A DNA stretch of 64,000 nucleotides from Hyparrhenia diplandra. Taxonomy: Eukaryota > Streptophyta > Magnoliopsida > Poales > Poaceae. The stretch is from contig JADLZK010000423.1 in the NCBI GenBank assembly GCA_015847255.1, forward strand, positions 62,001 to 126,000, in the 5' to 3' direction. The notes beneath the pieces are model-generated. The model was not told the DNA's origin. It searched no databases and saw nothing but the letters and a program-made list of their open reading frames with translations. How positions within the stretch are numbered: position 1 is the first letter of the stretch; each line of letters starts with the position of its first letter. Shown in pieces: positions 11,035 to 22,108 of the stretch. Both the position numbers and the translations under genes were made by a program.

Positions 11035-12386
11035 TTAGAGAGGCGCGCCATGGCATGTCGTCGACAGGCTGGTTCTGCGTGGCCGCCGCGTCTTTGTGCC
11101 CTCCACATCAGCGATGTTGCTAGCCGTACTGGACCTGGCGCACTCGACCGGACACGAAGGATTCCAGAAGACCCTCCGGAGGCTCCGATCGGACTTCTTT
11201 GTTCGAGCGGGATTGCTCCTTGGTCCTGGATCACGTCGGCGCTGCGCGCAACTTGCCAGCAGAACAAGATTGATGAGTTTCGGTCCGCAGGACTTCTACA
11301 GCCATTGGAAGTGCCATCACAAGTGTGGTTGGATATTTCCATGGACTTCATCAAAGGCCTTCCGCGTGTCCATGGCAAATCCGTGATCCTTAATGTGGTG
11401 GACAGGTTCTTGAAGCATGCGCACTTCATCCCATTAAGTCATCCGTATACGGCGATGTCGGTGGCCCGGGCCTTCTTCGATGCTATTGTGCACCTCCATG
11501 GATTTCCCCACTCAATTGTCAGCGACAGGGTTCCGGTCTTCACAGGGCAGGTTTGGCGGGATTTATTCAAGCTCACCAGTGTCAGGCTGCGGCTCAGCAT
11601 GGCGTTCCACCCACAGACGGACAGGCAATCAGAGGCCATCAACAAGACGACTGCTATGTACCTGTGCTGCCTCACCCACGATCAGCCTTGGGCGTGGCTG
11701 GAGTGGTTTCCATGGGCAAAGTACTGCTACAACACCTCTTATCACTCCGCCCTGCGCATGTCCCCTTTTCAGGTTGTCTATGGCCGACCGCTGCCAGCTT
11801 TGCTATCTTACACGGCCGGAACTACCCGCACGGATGCGGTGGATGGATTGCTTCAGGCCCGCGACGAGTTACTTGCTGATGTTCGTGAACAACTCCTACA
11901 AGCGCAGGAGTATGCCAAGGAGATATTACGATGGCAAGGATCGCAATCTGGAGTTTGAGGTGGGTGATTGGGTGTGGCTGCACGTGCTCCATCGCCCCAC
12001 CCAGTCGCTGCTTCCAGGACGCCGTGGGAAGCTCAGTCCATGATTTGTTGGACCCTTTCAGGTTCTAGAGCGCATCAGCAAGGCTGCCTACCATCTTCAG
12101 CTCCCAGCCAGCGCACGGGTTCATGATGTCTTCCATGTGGGGGTTCTCAAGCCATTCCGTGGAACGCCTCCGTCTTCACCGCCTGCGCTGCCTCCCATGC
12201 ACCAGGGTCACCATCTCCTCCTTCCAGACTGTGTGGTTCGCGCCCAACAGCGTCGCGGTGCCTGGCGGCTGCTCTTCCAATGTGCGGGGCTGCCAGCAGC
12301 AGAAGCTACATGGGAGCTGTTTGACGAATTGCGGCGCCGAGTTCCCTACCTTTCAGCTCGAAGACGAGCTGTTTGCCGGGGAGTGA
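11035..12386 (+). pseudogene. Integrase and chromodomain-like tail of the outer element
   Basis: An HSTGHEGFQKTLRRL zinc-region remnant lies at about 11134-11180. A long open block follows (11270-11958) with the three catalytic positions: D in WLDISMDF, D in IVSDRVPVF, and E in HPQTDRQSEAIN. A frameshift near 11930 leads to GDWVWLHVL and a GPFQVLERI motif after a stop near 12041. A tail with AYHLQLPASARVHDVFHV, KPF and finally FQLEDELF ends near 12380. The GPF motif plus this tail is typical of chromovirus integrases. The protein is broken by at least two lesions. Confidence 0.8.
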
Positions 12387-12747
12387 TGTTATGTTGGGTA
12401 AAGTGTATCAGCGCCGTAACAAAGGAAGTAGCTAGGAGAAGACCACAAGCGCTGTGTGCGCGATCACCAGGCGTGTGGCGCCCTATTGAATTCAGATCAG
12501 GATAGTTAGAAGATTTGGTTAGTTGTTGAGTCGGGTTGGATTTGGTTAGTCGTTGAGTCGGTTTGTTGGGTCCTAAAAGTTAGGAACAACCTGTTAGCTG
12601 AGTCCTATATGTATCAAACTCTATGCATCAATAAAGTTAGCAGAGATTGAGATTAATCTCTCTCGCTCCCTGGCCGGTTCGTCGCCCTCGCTTCAAGCCC
12701 GCCACCAACCCGCCATAGTTACAACCTCAGGAGCTTAAGCCATAACA
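12387..12747 (+). repeat. Right LTR of the chromovirus-type element
   Basis: 361 bp, TGTTATG...CATAACA, preceded by a purine-rich tract (GGGGAGTGA, 12379-12386) as expected for the plus-strand primer. It matches the left LTR apart from substitutions and about 60 bp missing near 12675. Confidence 0.9.
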
Positions 12748-12752
12748 ATTTG

Positions 12753-13062
12753 TGCTAAGGCCCTCTTATTATTTACATATATAACTTGGTGTAATGTGCT
12801 CAGGCCCTCTTATTAGTCACATAACTTGTGGTGTTGTTATTAGAATTATGGGATGCTTTGGCTCACGGACATTATAACTTTGAGGTCCAACTATATATGG
12901 TACAAATAAGAGAGGAACCAGAGTTTGCATTATCAAGGATTTGGGTTTTCCTTTCATTGTATTTAAAAAGTCATAGCCAAGATGTCTGCATCAGCTATCT
13001 CCTTTTTTTTTTTTTTTTTTGCTTTCTATTTATATTTTGACTATGTCTTTTGCTCTAGAAAA
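12753..13062 (+). other. Displaced 3' flank of the kinase gene
   Basis: This is the DNA that followed the insertion point before the retrotransposon arrived. It begins with TGCTAAGGCCCTC. A CAGGCCCTCTTATTA-type motif occurs near 12767 and again near 12808. It may contain the last codons and 3' UTR of the kinase gene. A poly-T run lies at 13000-13020. I see no other gene. Confidence 0.45.
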
Positions 13063-13375
13063 CCGACACATGCAGTCAAGGGGCTCGTGGGCGCAATGGC
13101 AAAGGCCATTGGTTGGGAGCTCCCACCCGGGGTTCAAATCTCGGGGTGCGACACTTTATCCTGGATTTATTTCAGGATTTTCCGGCGCTATGCATTAAGT
13201 GGTAGGCGGCGCCCCCGTCTCAAGATTTGCCAGCTCAGTCCTTCGAAGGTGCTCATAGGGGTAGGGTTTTGCGTATGTGTGTTCATAGGGATGAGTGTGC
13301 GTGCGTGTTGGCGTCTGCGTTGTCTTACTTGTGCAATGCAAAAAAAAAAAAAAAAAAAAAACCCCGACACATGCA
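13063..13375 (+). mobile_element. tRNA-derived SINE with 12-bp target duplication
   Basis: The flanking repeats CCGACACATGCA (13063-13074 and 13364-13375) enclose a body of about 290 bp ending in a run of about 23 A. The 5' part looks tRNA-derived: an A-box-like TGGGCGCAATGG (13088-13099) and a B box GGTTCAAATCTC (13131-13142) spaced as in an internal pol III promoter. An oligo-A tail, a long exact TSD and no ORF are hallmarks of a SINE moved by LINE machinery. I cannot name the family. Confidence 0.85.
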
Positions 13376-14272
13376 ACACATCATATGGTTCATGCTACAC
13401 ACTATCGATGCTAACATATCTAATGGAAATTTCAGGTCTCTCAATCATAGGAGTTTCAAATAAATTGGTCTCCAGAGGATGGCAGACCGATATCCAAGAA
13501 TAGATGAAGCATGTTATAATTGGTCTCTCATTCCTTTTGGCATAAGATCATTTATTTTATCATGTCATTATGGAAACCATCAAATTTTATTCCTTCCATA
13601 GGCACCCGAACTGCTGCTTCGAATATCTTTTCATTGTAATAATATGCAGAGAAGTATTTAAATTAAGGAATAATGATACCCAACATTTCCTTCAAAATTT
13701 GTATTGAATGGGCTACTCCAAATGAATTGTACGAAACTAAACATGAAGTCAAAGCTCATGTTTTTATTAATATGTGTGCTGTGTTATCCATATTTTTAAT
13801 GTGCAAACATAACTACTCATACTTTCATGTGTTCTACGGTCCCCTGTCCACCATGTATCCGATCTCAAGTTTACACTTCAACTTATTCTATAAATTGAAA
13901 CCAATGCATGGATTGAGGACGAGGAGAGGATTGAGTAGAGTTGCATCCTGGTGTAGATCGGATATTTTACGGTCTGTTTCTTGCTGTCATATCTTGGGGA
14001 TAGCCAAGGTGAAATGATTCCCCATTCCGTCTTCTCATTGATAATATGTTTTGGATGGTGTTTGCTCTTGGAAATAAGTGTTGTTGGGAGAGGAATCGCC
14101 TTCGGAATCAAATATAGGACTTTGCTGCCCGTCGGTTGAGCAGTGTGGCTATTCTTGTACTTTTCGTACAGTTTCCCCTAAAATGTATAATGAGAAGGTT
14201 TTAAAGGATTTTTTAGATTGGTTGCGAAACTGTACGATTTTAATTGGATCTAGAAGAATTTTGAGAAACCTT
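13376..14272. other. Intergenic, no gene recognised
   Basis: AT-rich text with only short unconnected open frames. The frame at 13673-14017 shows no motif I recognise and lacks flanking splice context. Probably decayed host or transposon DNA. Confidence 0.4.
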
Positions 14273-15248
14273 GGGTGTGTTTGGTTGGCTTCCTGGGCTG
14301 GCTTTTGGCCGGGCTGGGCCAACATTTGCTTGTTTGGTTGCCTGGCCGGGCCTTGGAGCCGTGCCCGGGAAGCCATCCGTCTTCGAGATAGCCGGGGGCC
14401 AGATTGAATCACGGGGTTGGTGTTTCTTTCGGAGCCAGGCTCGGCTGGCTCCGTGGATGCGCGCTCATCTCACCTCGCGTGGTGAACGCGCCTCACCGCT
14501 TTCCGCCCAGCGTGCCGTCGCTCCTCGGCGGTCGAGGTGCAGAGAGCGGGGCCGCCCAGCGTCGCAACTCGGCTTCTTCCTGCGCCCGGCTGGCCCCGGG
14601 CTTCTTCCTGCGCCCGCGGGCGATGCAGAACCGGGCGCGTAGTGGACGGTGGACGGGCGACGAGGGGCTGCGGTCTGCGGGCTCGGCGCCCGACCCTGCT
14701 CCCTTCCGGGTGAGGCGGATCGACACCTTCCGGCGAGGAGGCGGCCCTGCACCTTGCTGGCTGCGACGCGGCGTGACCAACCGGCGGGCACGGCGGCCAG
14801 CGGCAGCGGCTTCCCATCCTCAACATGTGGTCGATGCGCGCGGCCGGCGTCACTGCTGCTCCTTTCATGGGGACTCCGACTTGTGGCGAGGATTTGGTCC
14901 GCCCCCTTCCCCGCGGGCGGTGCAGCTTGGCTGGATCTGCTCGTGCTCCCTCGCGGCGACCTCCACGCAGTCGACCTCGCCGGGCGCCATGCCCTCCCGG
15001 GGCGAGTGTCGAAGGGAAGTGTCCACCACATGTTTGATAAAATGTCCCAAAGGCAGTGAACTCACCAGCTTGAGGAAGAGGTGACTGTTTGCAAATCAAG
15101 CCGCACAACCAAACACCCAAACTTGAAAACCCGGCTACAATTGAACACAATGAGCATAACAACCAAACAAGTGCAATTGGCTACATTTACCCAGGTTTTT
15201 CCCGCAAAGCTAGGATGGGCTAGCCGGGCTACACAACCAAACACACCC
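14273..15248. mobile_element. Non-autonomous TIR DNA transposon with a GC-rich core
   Basis: The ends are a perfect 15-bp inverted repeat: GGGTGTGTTTGGTTG at 14273-14287 and CAACCAAACACACCC at 15234-15248. The terminus style resembles PIF/Harbinger (Tourist-like) elements of grasses. The flanking three bases are CTT and TTT, not a clean duplication, so the superfamily is uncertain. The interior of about 600 bp (roughly 14404-15010) is very GC-rich and open in several frames on both strands, unlike the AT-rich shoulders. This could be captured genomic sequence. No transposase is seen. Confidence 0.7.
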
Positions 15249-16152
15249 TTTATGGCCCTCGTTTGGATACTCTAGCCCTAAACTAACTCTAGCTCAAAAG
15301 GTGTTTGGATGCCGGGGGTTAGAGTGACAATAAATACACTTTCTCAATCATTTGGCTGCTTTGGACCATATTTCCAGCAGGATTTAGTGTGGCCAGCTCT
15401 TGTGTGGCATTCGTAACCGGACTTTGCAGCATGAAGGGAAGAAAGAGATGGCGCAGGCACCTCTTGTCCGAGCGTCGTCCCAATCCACCAATGTCGGGAT
15501 GCCGCCATAGGCGTGGGCAACAAGCACGGACACCCGCTCCTGAGGGGAGGAGGCGTGAAGATGGAGCGGTACACCCATGGGTTCTCGGCGCCCGAGATGG
15601 CAGCGCTCATCACGCTCTAGGGCGCTAGTGTGCCGAATCCCTACCGCTGGACCTCTACAACGGTCATCATCACTTGTGGCCACATGAGGAGGACGGCGGT
15701 CATGGCCGTGGCAACATCAAAGTCGTGGAGGAGTGCCTCCTCGCCTCGCCGCCGACCTGCCCATGCCGGCGAAAGTGGCCGAGCTCATGTCGCAAGTGCC
15801 TCCCAGGGCGCTAAGCGCTTGGTGCGCGACGGTGCTATGGCTGCTGGGCACACGGCTCTTTTCGGGCCGGGCGCTATCACGGGGCCCGGATCATGCTTGT
15901 CGTGGCGGTTCTTGTTCGCGGTGCTCGTTCGATGAGCTGCCCCTAGAGCATCGGGGCCGCTATTTGGAGGGAGCGCGGGGGGAGAGGCGACGTCGTTCGG
16001 GCGGTGGGGAAGGATGTGGGAGGGGCGGCCATACGGGGGTGGAGGCGAAGCGCGGGCGCTGGGGTGGAGGGCGAGCGGAGCTGCGTGGCAGGCCAGCGGC
16101 GGCGGGCGGCGCTACGACTCCGCCTCGGGCGATCACGGAACTCGCGAAGGGG
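15249..16152. other. GC-rich region with short broken reading frames
   Basis: The left edge (15256-15340) reads like one end of another small TIR element, with CTCGTTTGGATACTCTAGCC and a second TTTGGATG. The rest is GC-rich. A readable piece, RYTHGFSAPEMAALITL, is at about 15570-15617 and then hits TAG. Frames after that change repeatedly. I could not assign the protein, so this looks like a decayed exon or captured gene fragment. Confidence 0.35.
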
Positions 16153-16704
16153 TGTAAGGAAAATGGACCTCAACCCATATTAGTTTGGATTTTGGTGTTT
16201 GAATGACCAACAATTTGCATGTGTTTATTTTGTAGTCTCACAGGATGCAAGACATGACTTGGACGAAGACGACGTGATGATCCGGAGATCAACACCTCAA
16301 ACAAGACCTTAGAAGCTCAAGAGAAGATCTCAAAGATCCAACAATGTCCAAGGCATGAAGGTGGAAGCAAGGCTGAAGAAAAGATCATGAAGAATCATGA
16401 GAAGAGAGGGGTTTTGGCTCCACCAGACGCTGGCAGCAGACACGCCCATTGGGCACCTGACGAGTCAGGTGCTGACCGGTTGTGCGTCCGGTGCTGTCAG
16501 AAGGTTTTGGCGCGACGTCACCTAAACCAGCCGATGTGTCCGGAGAGAGTTTACTAGTGTCCAACGCGGCGTTGAACCGCCACATCGCAATGGTGCGTCT
16601 CGGAGCCTTATCTCAGCGTGCGGGAGCTCGGGTGCCGCACCCGACGCGACGCAGTAACGCAGCCCGTGCGGTGAGCAGCAACGTCCGATGCCGGGCGTCG
16701 ACGG

Positions 16705-17117
16705 TGAGATATGGTCGATAGCCCGACGAGGGTAGCCCCAAGCCCTGTAGTTTATGTCGGTGGAGGTGCGCGAGGCGACTAACAAGACGTTAAGCAAGAC
16801 GAAAGAGATGAACACATGGCGATTTACCGTGTTCGGCCGCCATGAGGGCGTAAAACCTACGTCCTGCTTATAGTTTGTATTGAATTGATTGATTGAGTTA
16901 GTTGTCCCTTGAGAGGGATCCCTGCCCACCTTATATAGTCTGGTGGACAGGGTTACTTGTCTTAGTAAGCAATATGGTACAATATGATAGTCATGCGGTA
17001 CACACCAAACACTGTCGTGTGTCACACGTCTTCAGGTCTTAGGCCGGGCCTCCTCTGACGGTGCGGCCCATGTAGAGCCATGAGGGGATAGGGGTTTACC
17101 CTCCCCCCCTCCCCACA
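16705..17117 (-). repeat. 3' LTR of the Tat-like element
   Basis: 413 bp, plus strand TGAGATATGG...CCCCACA, matching 21700-22108 with scattered differences. On the minus-strand reading this is the downstream LTR. Confidence 0.75.
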
Positions 17118-17587
17118 GCTAATCCCCGAGCACGTTGTGTCCTGTTGGCAACGCCGTCTTGTACACCTCCGTCCGGTGTAGATCAACGCCGCAACCAGTC
17201 GAGAGACAATCATCCGAGCAGCGTAGAATAACGGACCGACCGGGAAAGCATCGTCCGAGTCGTGTAGCGGTTGCTCCGACCACCGTTGGACCTGACATGA
17301 GGTTTGCCTGCAGGATGTTGGGTGCTCCAGAAAAGAAAAAAAGTTTTCACCACTGACATGTATCCATGTAGAGAATAAATGTCGTCGTCAGATGACATGT
17401 ATCCATGTAGTCCCCGAGCCTGCTAGAAGATGCCGTAGAAGTCTTGTAGCAGGGTCAAAGGAAATGAGCCCGGTGTACTTATCAAGCTCCTCGGCGTGCT
17501 GCCCAAGATCAGCACCCTGATCCGAACAGCAATGAAGAACTTTAATAGCACAACCGATGAGACGCGTCAACTTGGCCGGAGACGAGT

Positions 17588-17925
17588 CCCCGAGCATGGC
17601 AAGGTCAAAGACGAGTCCCTGCGGTGGTTGAACGCCGGAGGCGCAGTCCCCGAGCGGTCGGCGAGGTTGGACGCCAGCAGCCCCCGAGCAGTCGGAGTGG
17701 TCGGAGGCGAAGTCCCCGGCGGGCGCAGGTCAGAGGTGAAGTCCCCGAGCGCCGCGAGGTTGGGCGCGCAGCCCCCGAGCAGTCGGAGTGGTCGGAGGTG
17801 AGTCCGGAGTAGTGGGAGGCGAAGTCCCCGAGCATGGCGAGGTCGGAGGTGCAGTCCCCGAAGTCGCCGGGGTTGGGCACGCAGCCCCGAGCGGTCGGAA
17901 TGGTCGGAGGCGCAGTCCCAGCTCG
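17588..17925. repeat. Degenerate minisatellite, CCCCGAGC motif
   Basis: About a dozen irregular copies of (A)GTCCCCGAGC followed by GTCGGAG or GCGAGGTTGG-type text, with irregular spacing. It produces Arg/Pro-rich open frames on both strands, which I treat as repeat artefacts. Confidence 0.75.
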
Positions 17926-18574
17926 TTGACTGAGCCTTGTCCCTGAAAAACAAATATGAAGAGCGGTAGTACGTGATGTACAAAAAGAAAATATTCGATC
18001 TCCGGTAGGAGGTGAAGTAGCTTATACGCAGAGGCGGAGCTGCATGCGCGTACAATTTTGTTGTTATTTGCGTGTAGAGCTGTCGTTCGTTAAGTTGTGT
18101 CACATGTTTTTGAATTCCAGTCCAAGCCTCTGAGTGTTGGTATAGCCGCGACGAGGAGCACGATGCTCAGGCAAGTTCATGGGCTGTTCAACCTCACAGA
18201 GGAGCTCACTGCCAACTACCAAATACGCGGGGAATCGGAGCCTCATGCACGCAATATAGTCGGAGACAGGGCCGGCTCTAGGGGAATCAGTGACCAAAGT
18301 TTGTAACCGATGGCTTAGGCATGGTTTTTGAAGAAGCATGTGAAGACCAGTATGTAGAGCTTTTTTTCAAGCACTTAGCGCATGCAGTTTGGTTCCGCCG
18401 CGAAGCCCTTCAGCCCTGGCCGACCAGTTATCCAGTGAGGTGAGGCGCTGTGGCCCAGGCACGCACCCAGACACTTAGCTGACCAGAGATTCTGCCGACC
18501 ACTTCGTAACGCAGGGAACCTGGGCCAATCGTACACGTCCGAGCAGAGACAAAATCGACTCTAAAAGACTCGGG

Positions 18575-18990
18575 GAGACAAAAACTGTATGGCTAGCTCG
18601 ATGGCTCGAGGCGGCTTGCTTGGCGGCGCGCTCGATTACTCGACGCGGCTCACTCGGGCGGCGTGCTCGATTGCTCGACGCGGCTCGCTCGGCGGCGCTC
18701 GATGGCTCGACGCGGCTCGCTCGCAAGTCACGCCATGAGCACGACATGTAGTCGGCCTCGGCGTCCCTGTGCCCATGCGCCGTTGTGGATAATCACGACA
18801 GGCAGACGTAGAAGCATGTATACGTACGCAGTAAAGTGTTTTAAATAAGCTAAAACAGAAACATGACTTAGCTTGTTATTGGAGACAAGTCGTCGTCATG
18901 GCCAAGCATACGAAAGTGGCTTGGATGGCGTGCTCGTTGTAGGTCGACGTGGCTCGCTCGACGTGGCTCGCTTGAGGGCTCGACGGAGCT
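18575..18990. repeat. GGCTCG-rich minisatellite clusters
   Basis: Repeats of the type CGGCTCGCTCGGCGGCGC and TCGATGGCTCGACG lie at 18598-18725, with a smaller cluster at 18935-18985. The same family reappears at 19615-19925. It is non-coding in my view. Confidence 0.7.
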
Positions 18991-19252
18991 TTCGCAGTAT
19001 GCGTGCTTGTTGGAGTCGGAGTTGCCGTCGATGAAGTTCCATGGGCCGTGATGACGACGAAAGCCGTGGCAGGTTGTGGACGACAGCCAACAGGGATTGC
19101 CGTGGAGATCCATGCCACCGATCGAGAAGACGACGCAGAACGGCAGCGAGCGCGGTTGGATCCCTGTCAAAGTAATCATGTGTATATGTAGATATCCGAA
19201 CGTATACTGCATCATAGGATATTAATTTCAAGATTAAAATTTTGACTCAGCT

Positions 19253-19362
19253 TGTGTGCGGTCGCGCGGAGTGTCGACGATCGGCTGCTGTACGTGTCGC
19301 ATACGTTTTGTGTGCGGTCGCGCGGAGTGTCGACGATTGGCTGCTGTACGTGTCGCATACGT
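19253..19362. repeat. Tandem pair of about 54-bp units
   Basis: A unit beginning TGTGTGCGGTCGCGCGGAG and ending GTGTCGCATACGTT occurs twice head to tail with very few differences, suggesting a recent local duplication inside the Tat-like element. Confidence 0.8.
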
Positions 19363-19609
19363 TCCTTCTTTTTGCTGGTGATTGAGTACGACTTGTACTT
19401 GACGTCACCTCTTGCATGGAGTTGTAACCTGATTGGCCTCTCTTTGTTGACCGCCTGGAATCTTCCTTGATCCATATCGCGGCGTCGTGAGGATCCGGCA
19501 CAAAGAATTTGACCTTGCATCTGGTCGGAGCGGGTGAAGGCTGTCGGCGTATTCTTGTTGTCGAGTAGATTGTTTGACGGCGTTGGAGTCCGGCTAACGC
19601 AGGGGTATG

Positions 19610-19925
19610 GTCGCCTGTGGCTCGACGCGACTTGCGATGGTTCAACGTGGTTCGCACAGCGGCTAGCTCGGTGGCTCAACGTGGCTCGCTCAGCGGCGCT
19701 CTCGAGGACTCGACGCGGCTCGCAGGGTGGCGCGCTCGATTGCTCAAGGCGGCTCGCTTGGCAGCGCGCTCGATGGCTCGACGCGGCTCGCTCAGCGGCG
19801 CTCTCGAGGTCTCGACGCGGCTCGCTCGACGGCACTCTCGAGGGCTCGAGGCGGCTCGCTTGAGGGATCGACGTGGCACGCTCGGCGGCTCGCCTGAGGG
19901 CTTGACGTGGCTCGCTCGCAAGTAC
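19610..19925. repeat. GGCTCGACGCGGCTCGCTC minisatellite
   Basis: About nine irregular units of roughly 30-36 bp built from CGACGCGGCTCGCT and CAGCGGCGCTCTCGAGG text. Long open frames on both strands through this block encode Arg/Ser/Ala repeats only and are not taken as genes. Confidence 0.8.
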
Positions 19926-20125
19926 GCCATAAGCAGGGCATGTAGTCGGCCTTGACGTCCCTGGGCCTGTGTGCCGCTCTCTCTAAGCTCCAGCAGACGT
20001 GTGCCTTGCATCGATGATCCCACGCATCTCGTTACGATCATGGCAATGTGCGGCCATCATGCATGAGACAAATAATAATATTTGCGTCAGGGAGCATAAA
20101 TCAAATAGTAATATTTAATTGAATA

Positions 20126-20787
20126 TCTATAACTCCTATATAGGAGCTCCCCACTAGAAAATTTTAGGAAGTTCTCAGCCCTCTCATTGGTCCACGTCAC
20201 TGGTAACTGAATCGAGCACTAGGCTATGAATGGGATCCCCATTTTAAGTCCTAAGCAGCCCAAGCATCAACAGACTTCTTTCCTGGCCACTAAGCATGCA
20301 TGCAAGAAGAGGCAGCCCGTCATCGTTGTGTCCCCTGTCCCCGTCTGAAGTTGAATTGACCGCAACGCTCGTCGTCCGTCCGCCTGGTCCCAACGAAGGG
20401 TCTGCGGCTGCCCGCCTCCTTGCGGCCGTTCAGATGGCCGGGTTGTTCTCTGTGGCTGGCCGCCTCCTCGGTACGATTAATTTGCGGCCACATATGGTTC
20501 GTCTTCGAGCTTATTATAAAGTGTTCCTTTGCTTCTTTTTTTTTTTTTTTTTTTTTTTTGATAAATGTTCCTTTGCTTTCTCATTTGGATGTTAATATCC
20601 TGTAAAATTCAAGATGGCTTTGCATGATGTAAATGATTTCAACAGTCATAGTTTCAAAGTTTCAATTGTTGAAATCATTTTGCAAGGGGCAATATATGTT
20701 CTCTGGCTATGACAAAGGGAAAATGATGTGAAATCATTGCATTTTTTCTTAATTCCCGCAAGCAACGCGCGGGTGAGGTTCCCCTAG
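20126..20787 (+). mobile_element. Small non-autonomous Helitron
   Basis: The 5' end TCTATAACTCCTATATAGGAG follows an A at 20125. The 3' end has a GC-rich hairpin-like CCCGCAAGCAACGCGCGGG, then CCCCTAG, followed by T at 20788. TC at the 5' end, CTAG at the 3' end, a terminal hairpin and insertion between A and T are the Helitron signature. It is 662 bp, contains a poly-T run near 20529-20551, and has no Rep/helicase gene. Confidence 0.8.
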
Positions 20788-21699
20788 TTCACTTAGCTTT
20801 TGGGCACGTAGAGAATTCGTCCGTTGTCTTCTGCCGTCTTCTGCCCGACCGGATCGCTATTTGTACATGCAAGTTCTATTAGCCTGCATGGCACTTGTAG
20901 ATCGGATCGTAGGCCTCTAGCTTGCTGGGATCTGACCCGCACACGAATGGGACTCCATTGCACGGTTGCTTCGACATGACATGGTTGTGGATGCCGTGCG
21001 AATAGATGTGATGCGTTCGTGGTGATCGACCCGCCCGGTGCATGTCCGACCAGTAATCAGAGCAGGGCAGTCTCCTTTCTCACGCGCGTGGTGGCCGGGC
21101 GGATCAATAGAAGAAGTACTCTCGTTCCGCCGGCCGCAGAAGAGTTCGCGTGCAGATGGTGAAGCGGATCAACATGAAAAGATCAAATCTGGATCAGATA
21201 CTTGAAGGGCGAGTTGATTTAATCAACGACGTTGCTCAGAACAACTCACCCGATTTGACTTCGAGTCAATCTCAGCAAAAACAATGGAGCCGGGATTGAT
21301 CGGTTCGCCTTCTGAAGCATACGTTGCGTTCCTAATCACCATGCTTGCCAACTCAAACTTGCAATCATTGCTGCGTGTGCATGCCTTCGGGAGATCAGGC
21401 TCCATCACGAGTACGATGCTCGACGCCGCCGTAAGCTGATGACAATGCCTCGCGATGATGGTACTGGATGCTCCGCGGGAAACCGAGTCGCCACGTGCGA
21501 TGTTGGTGAAGAATTGGCCAGCGCAGATTGGATCTGCTCTGGCTCGGGGTTGTTGATGCCGAAGTTGGCGCCGTTCTCCCATCAGATCGCCCCGAACCAG
21601 GTTCAGCGCCGGGTCGACCGCCATGGAATCAGGGAAGATCACCATCTTGTTAGCCATGAAGTCGGCGTGCACACCCCCTACCAGGCGCGCCGGTGTCAA
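20788..21699 (-). other. 5' internal (leader) region of the Tat-like element
   Basis: On the minus strand this lies just downstream of the 5' LTR. Open frame 21699-21223 reads ARLVGGVHADFMANKMVIF and then degenerate text. It resembles a leader or gag remnant, but no zinc knuckle or catalytic motif is present. Confidence 0.45.
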
Positions 21700-22108
21700 T
21701 GAGATATGGTCGATAGCCCGGCGAGGGTAGGCCCAAGCCGGTAGTTTATGTCGGTGGAGGTGCGCGAGACGACTAACAAGACGTTAAGCAAGACGAAATA
21801 GATGAACACAAGGCGATTTACCCAAGTTCGGCCGCCGTGAGGGCGTAAAACCTACGTCCAGCTTATAGTTTGTATTGCATTGATTGATTGAGTTAGTTGA
21901 GGGGATCCCTGCCCACCTTATATAGTCGGTGGACAGGGTTACATTTCTTAGTAAGCAATATGGTATAATATGATAGTCATGCGGTACACGCGCCGAAAGC
22001 AGCGTAGGTGTGTGTCGCACGTCTTCATGTCTTAGGCCGGGCCTCCTCTGACGGTGCGGCCCATGTAGAGCCATGAGGGGATAGGGGTTTGCCCCCCAAC
22101 CCCTAACA
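21700..22108 (-). repeat. 5' LTR of the Tat-like element
   Basis: Matches 16705-17117. The end near 22108 runs into a CA dinucleotide stretch (22105-22120), so the exact boundary is uncertain. Confidence 0.7.

Larger units (their letters stand above)
2976..12747 (+). mobile_element. Ty3/Gypsy chromovirus-type LTR retrotransposon, degenerate
   Basis: The element is bounded by LTRs starting TGTTATG and ending CATAACA, with a perfect ATTTG target duplication. Internal order on the plus strand is gag with a zinc knuckle, protease, reverse transcriptase, RNase H, integrase with a GPF-type motif, then a C-terminal chromodomain-like tail. This is the order of Ty3/Gypsy chromoviruses. A second Gypsy element lies antisense within it (4801-9056). 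Every coding block carries frameshifts or stops, so the copy cannot be autonomous. It interrupts the 3' part of the kinase gene. Confidence 0.9.

Noticed and set aside
11050..11958. 302-codon open frame as a working gene
   Set aside because: It is the integrase core of the outer Gypsy element with the N-terminal zinc region and chromodomain in other frames.
13188..13379. Poly-Phe containing minus-strand frame
   Set aside because: It reads through the A tail of the SINE.
14404..15162. Long overlapping frames on both strands (up to 230 codons)
   Set aside because: They lie in very GC-rich DNA where stop codons are rare, overlap each other in several frames, and show no domain or splice context.
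15389..15700. Possible peroxidase-like piece around SAPEMAALITL
   Set aside because: The similarity is too short, a stop follows at once, and no catalytic His or Cys pattern was found.
17496..18103. Arg/Pro-rich frames on both strands
   Set aside because: Produced by the CCCCGAGC repeat; no start context or known domain.
19212..20041. Arg/Ser/Ala-rich frames of 100-200 codons
   Set aside because: They translate a GGCTCG minisatellite on either strand; the periodic peptide reflects the DNA repeat.
20529..20551. Poly-T run as an independent SINE or LINE tail
   Set aside because: It lies inside the small Helitron, with no flanking target duplication.
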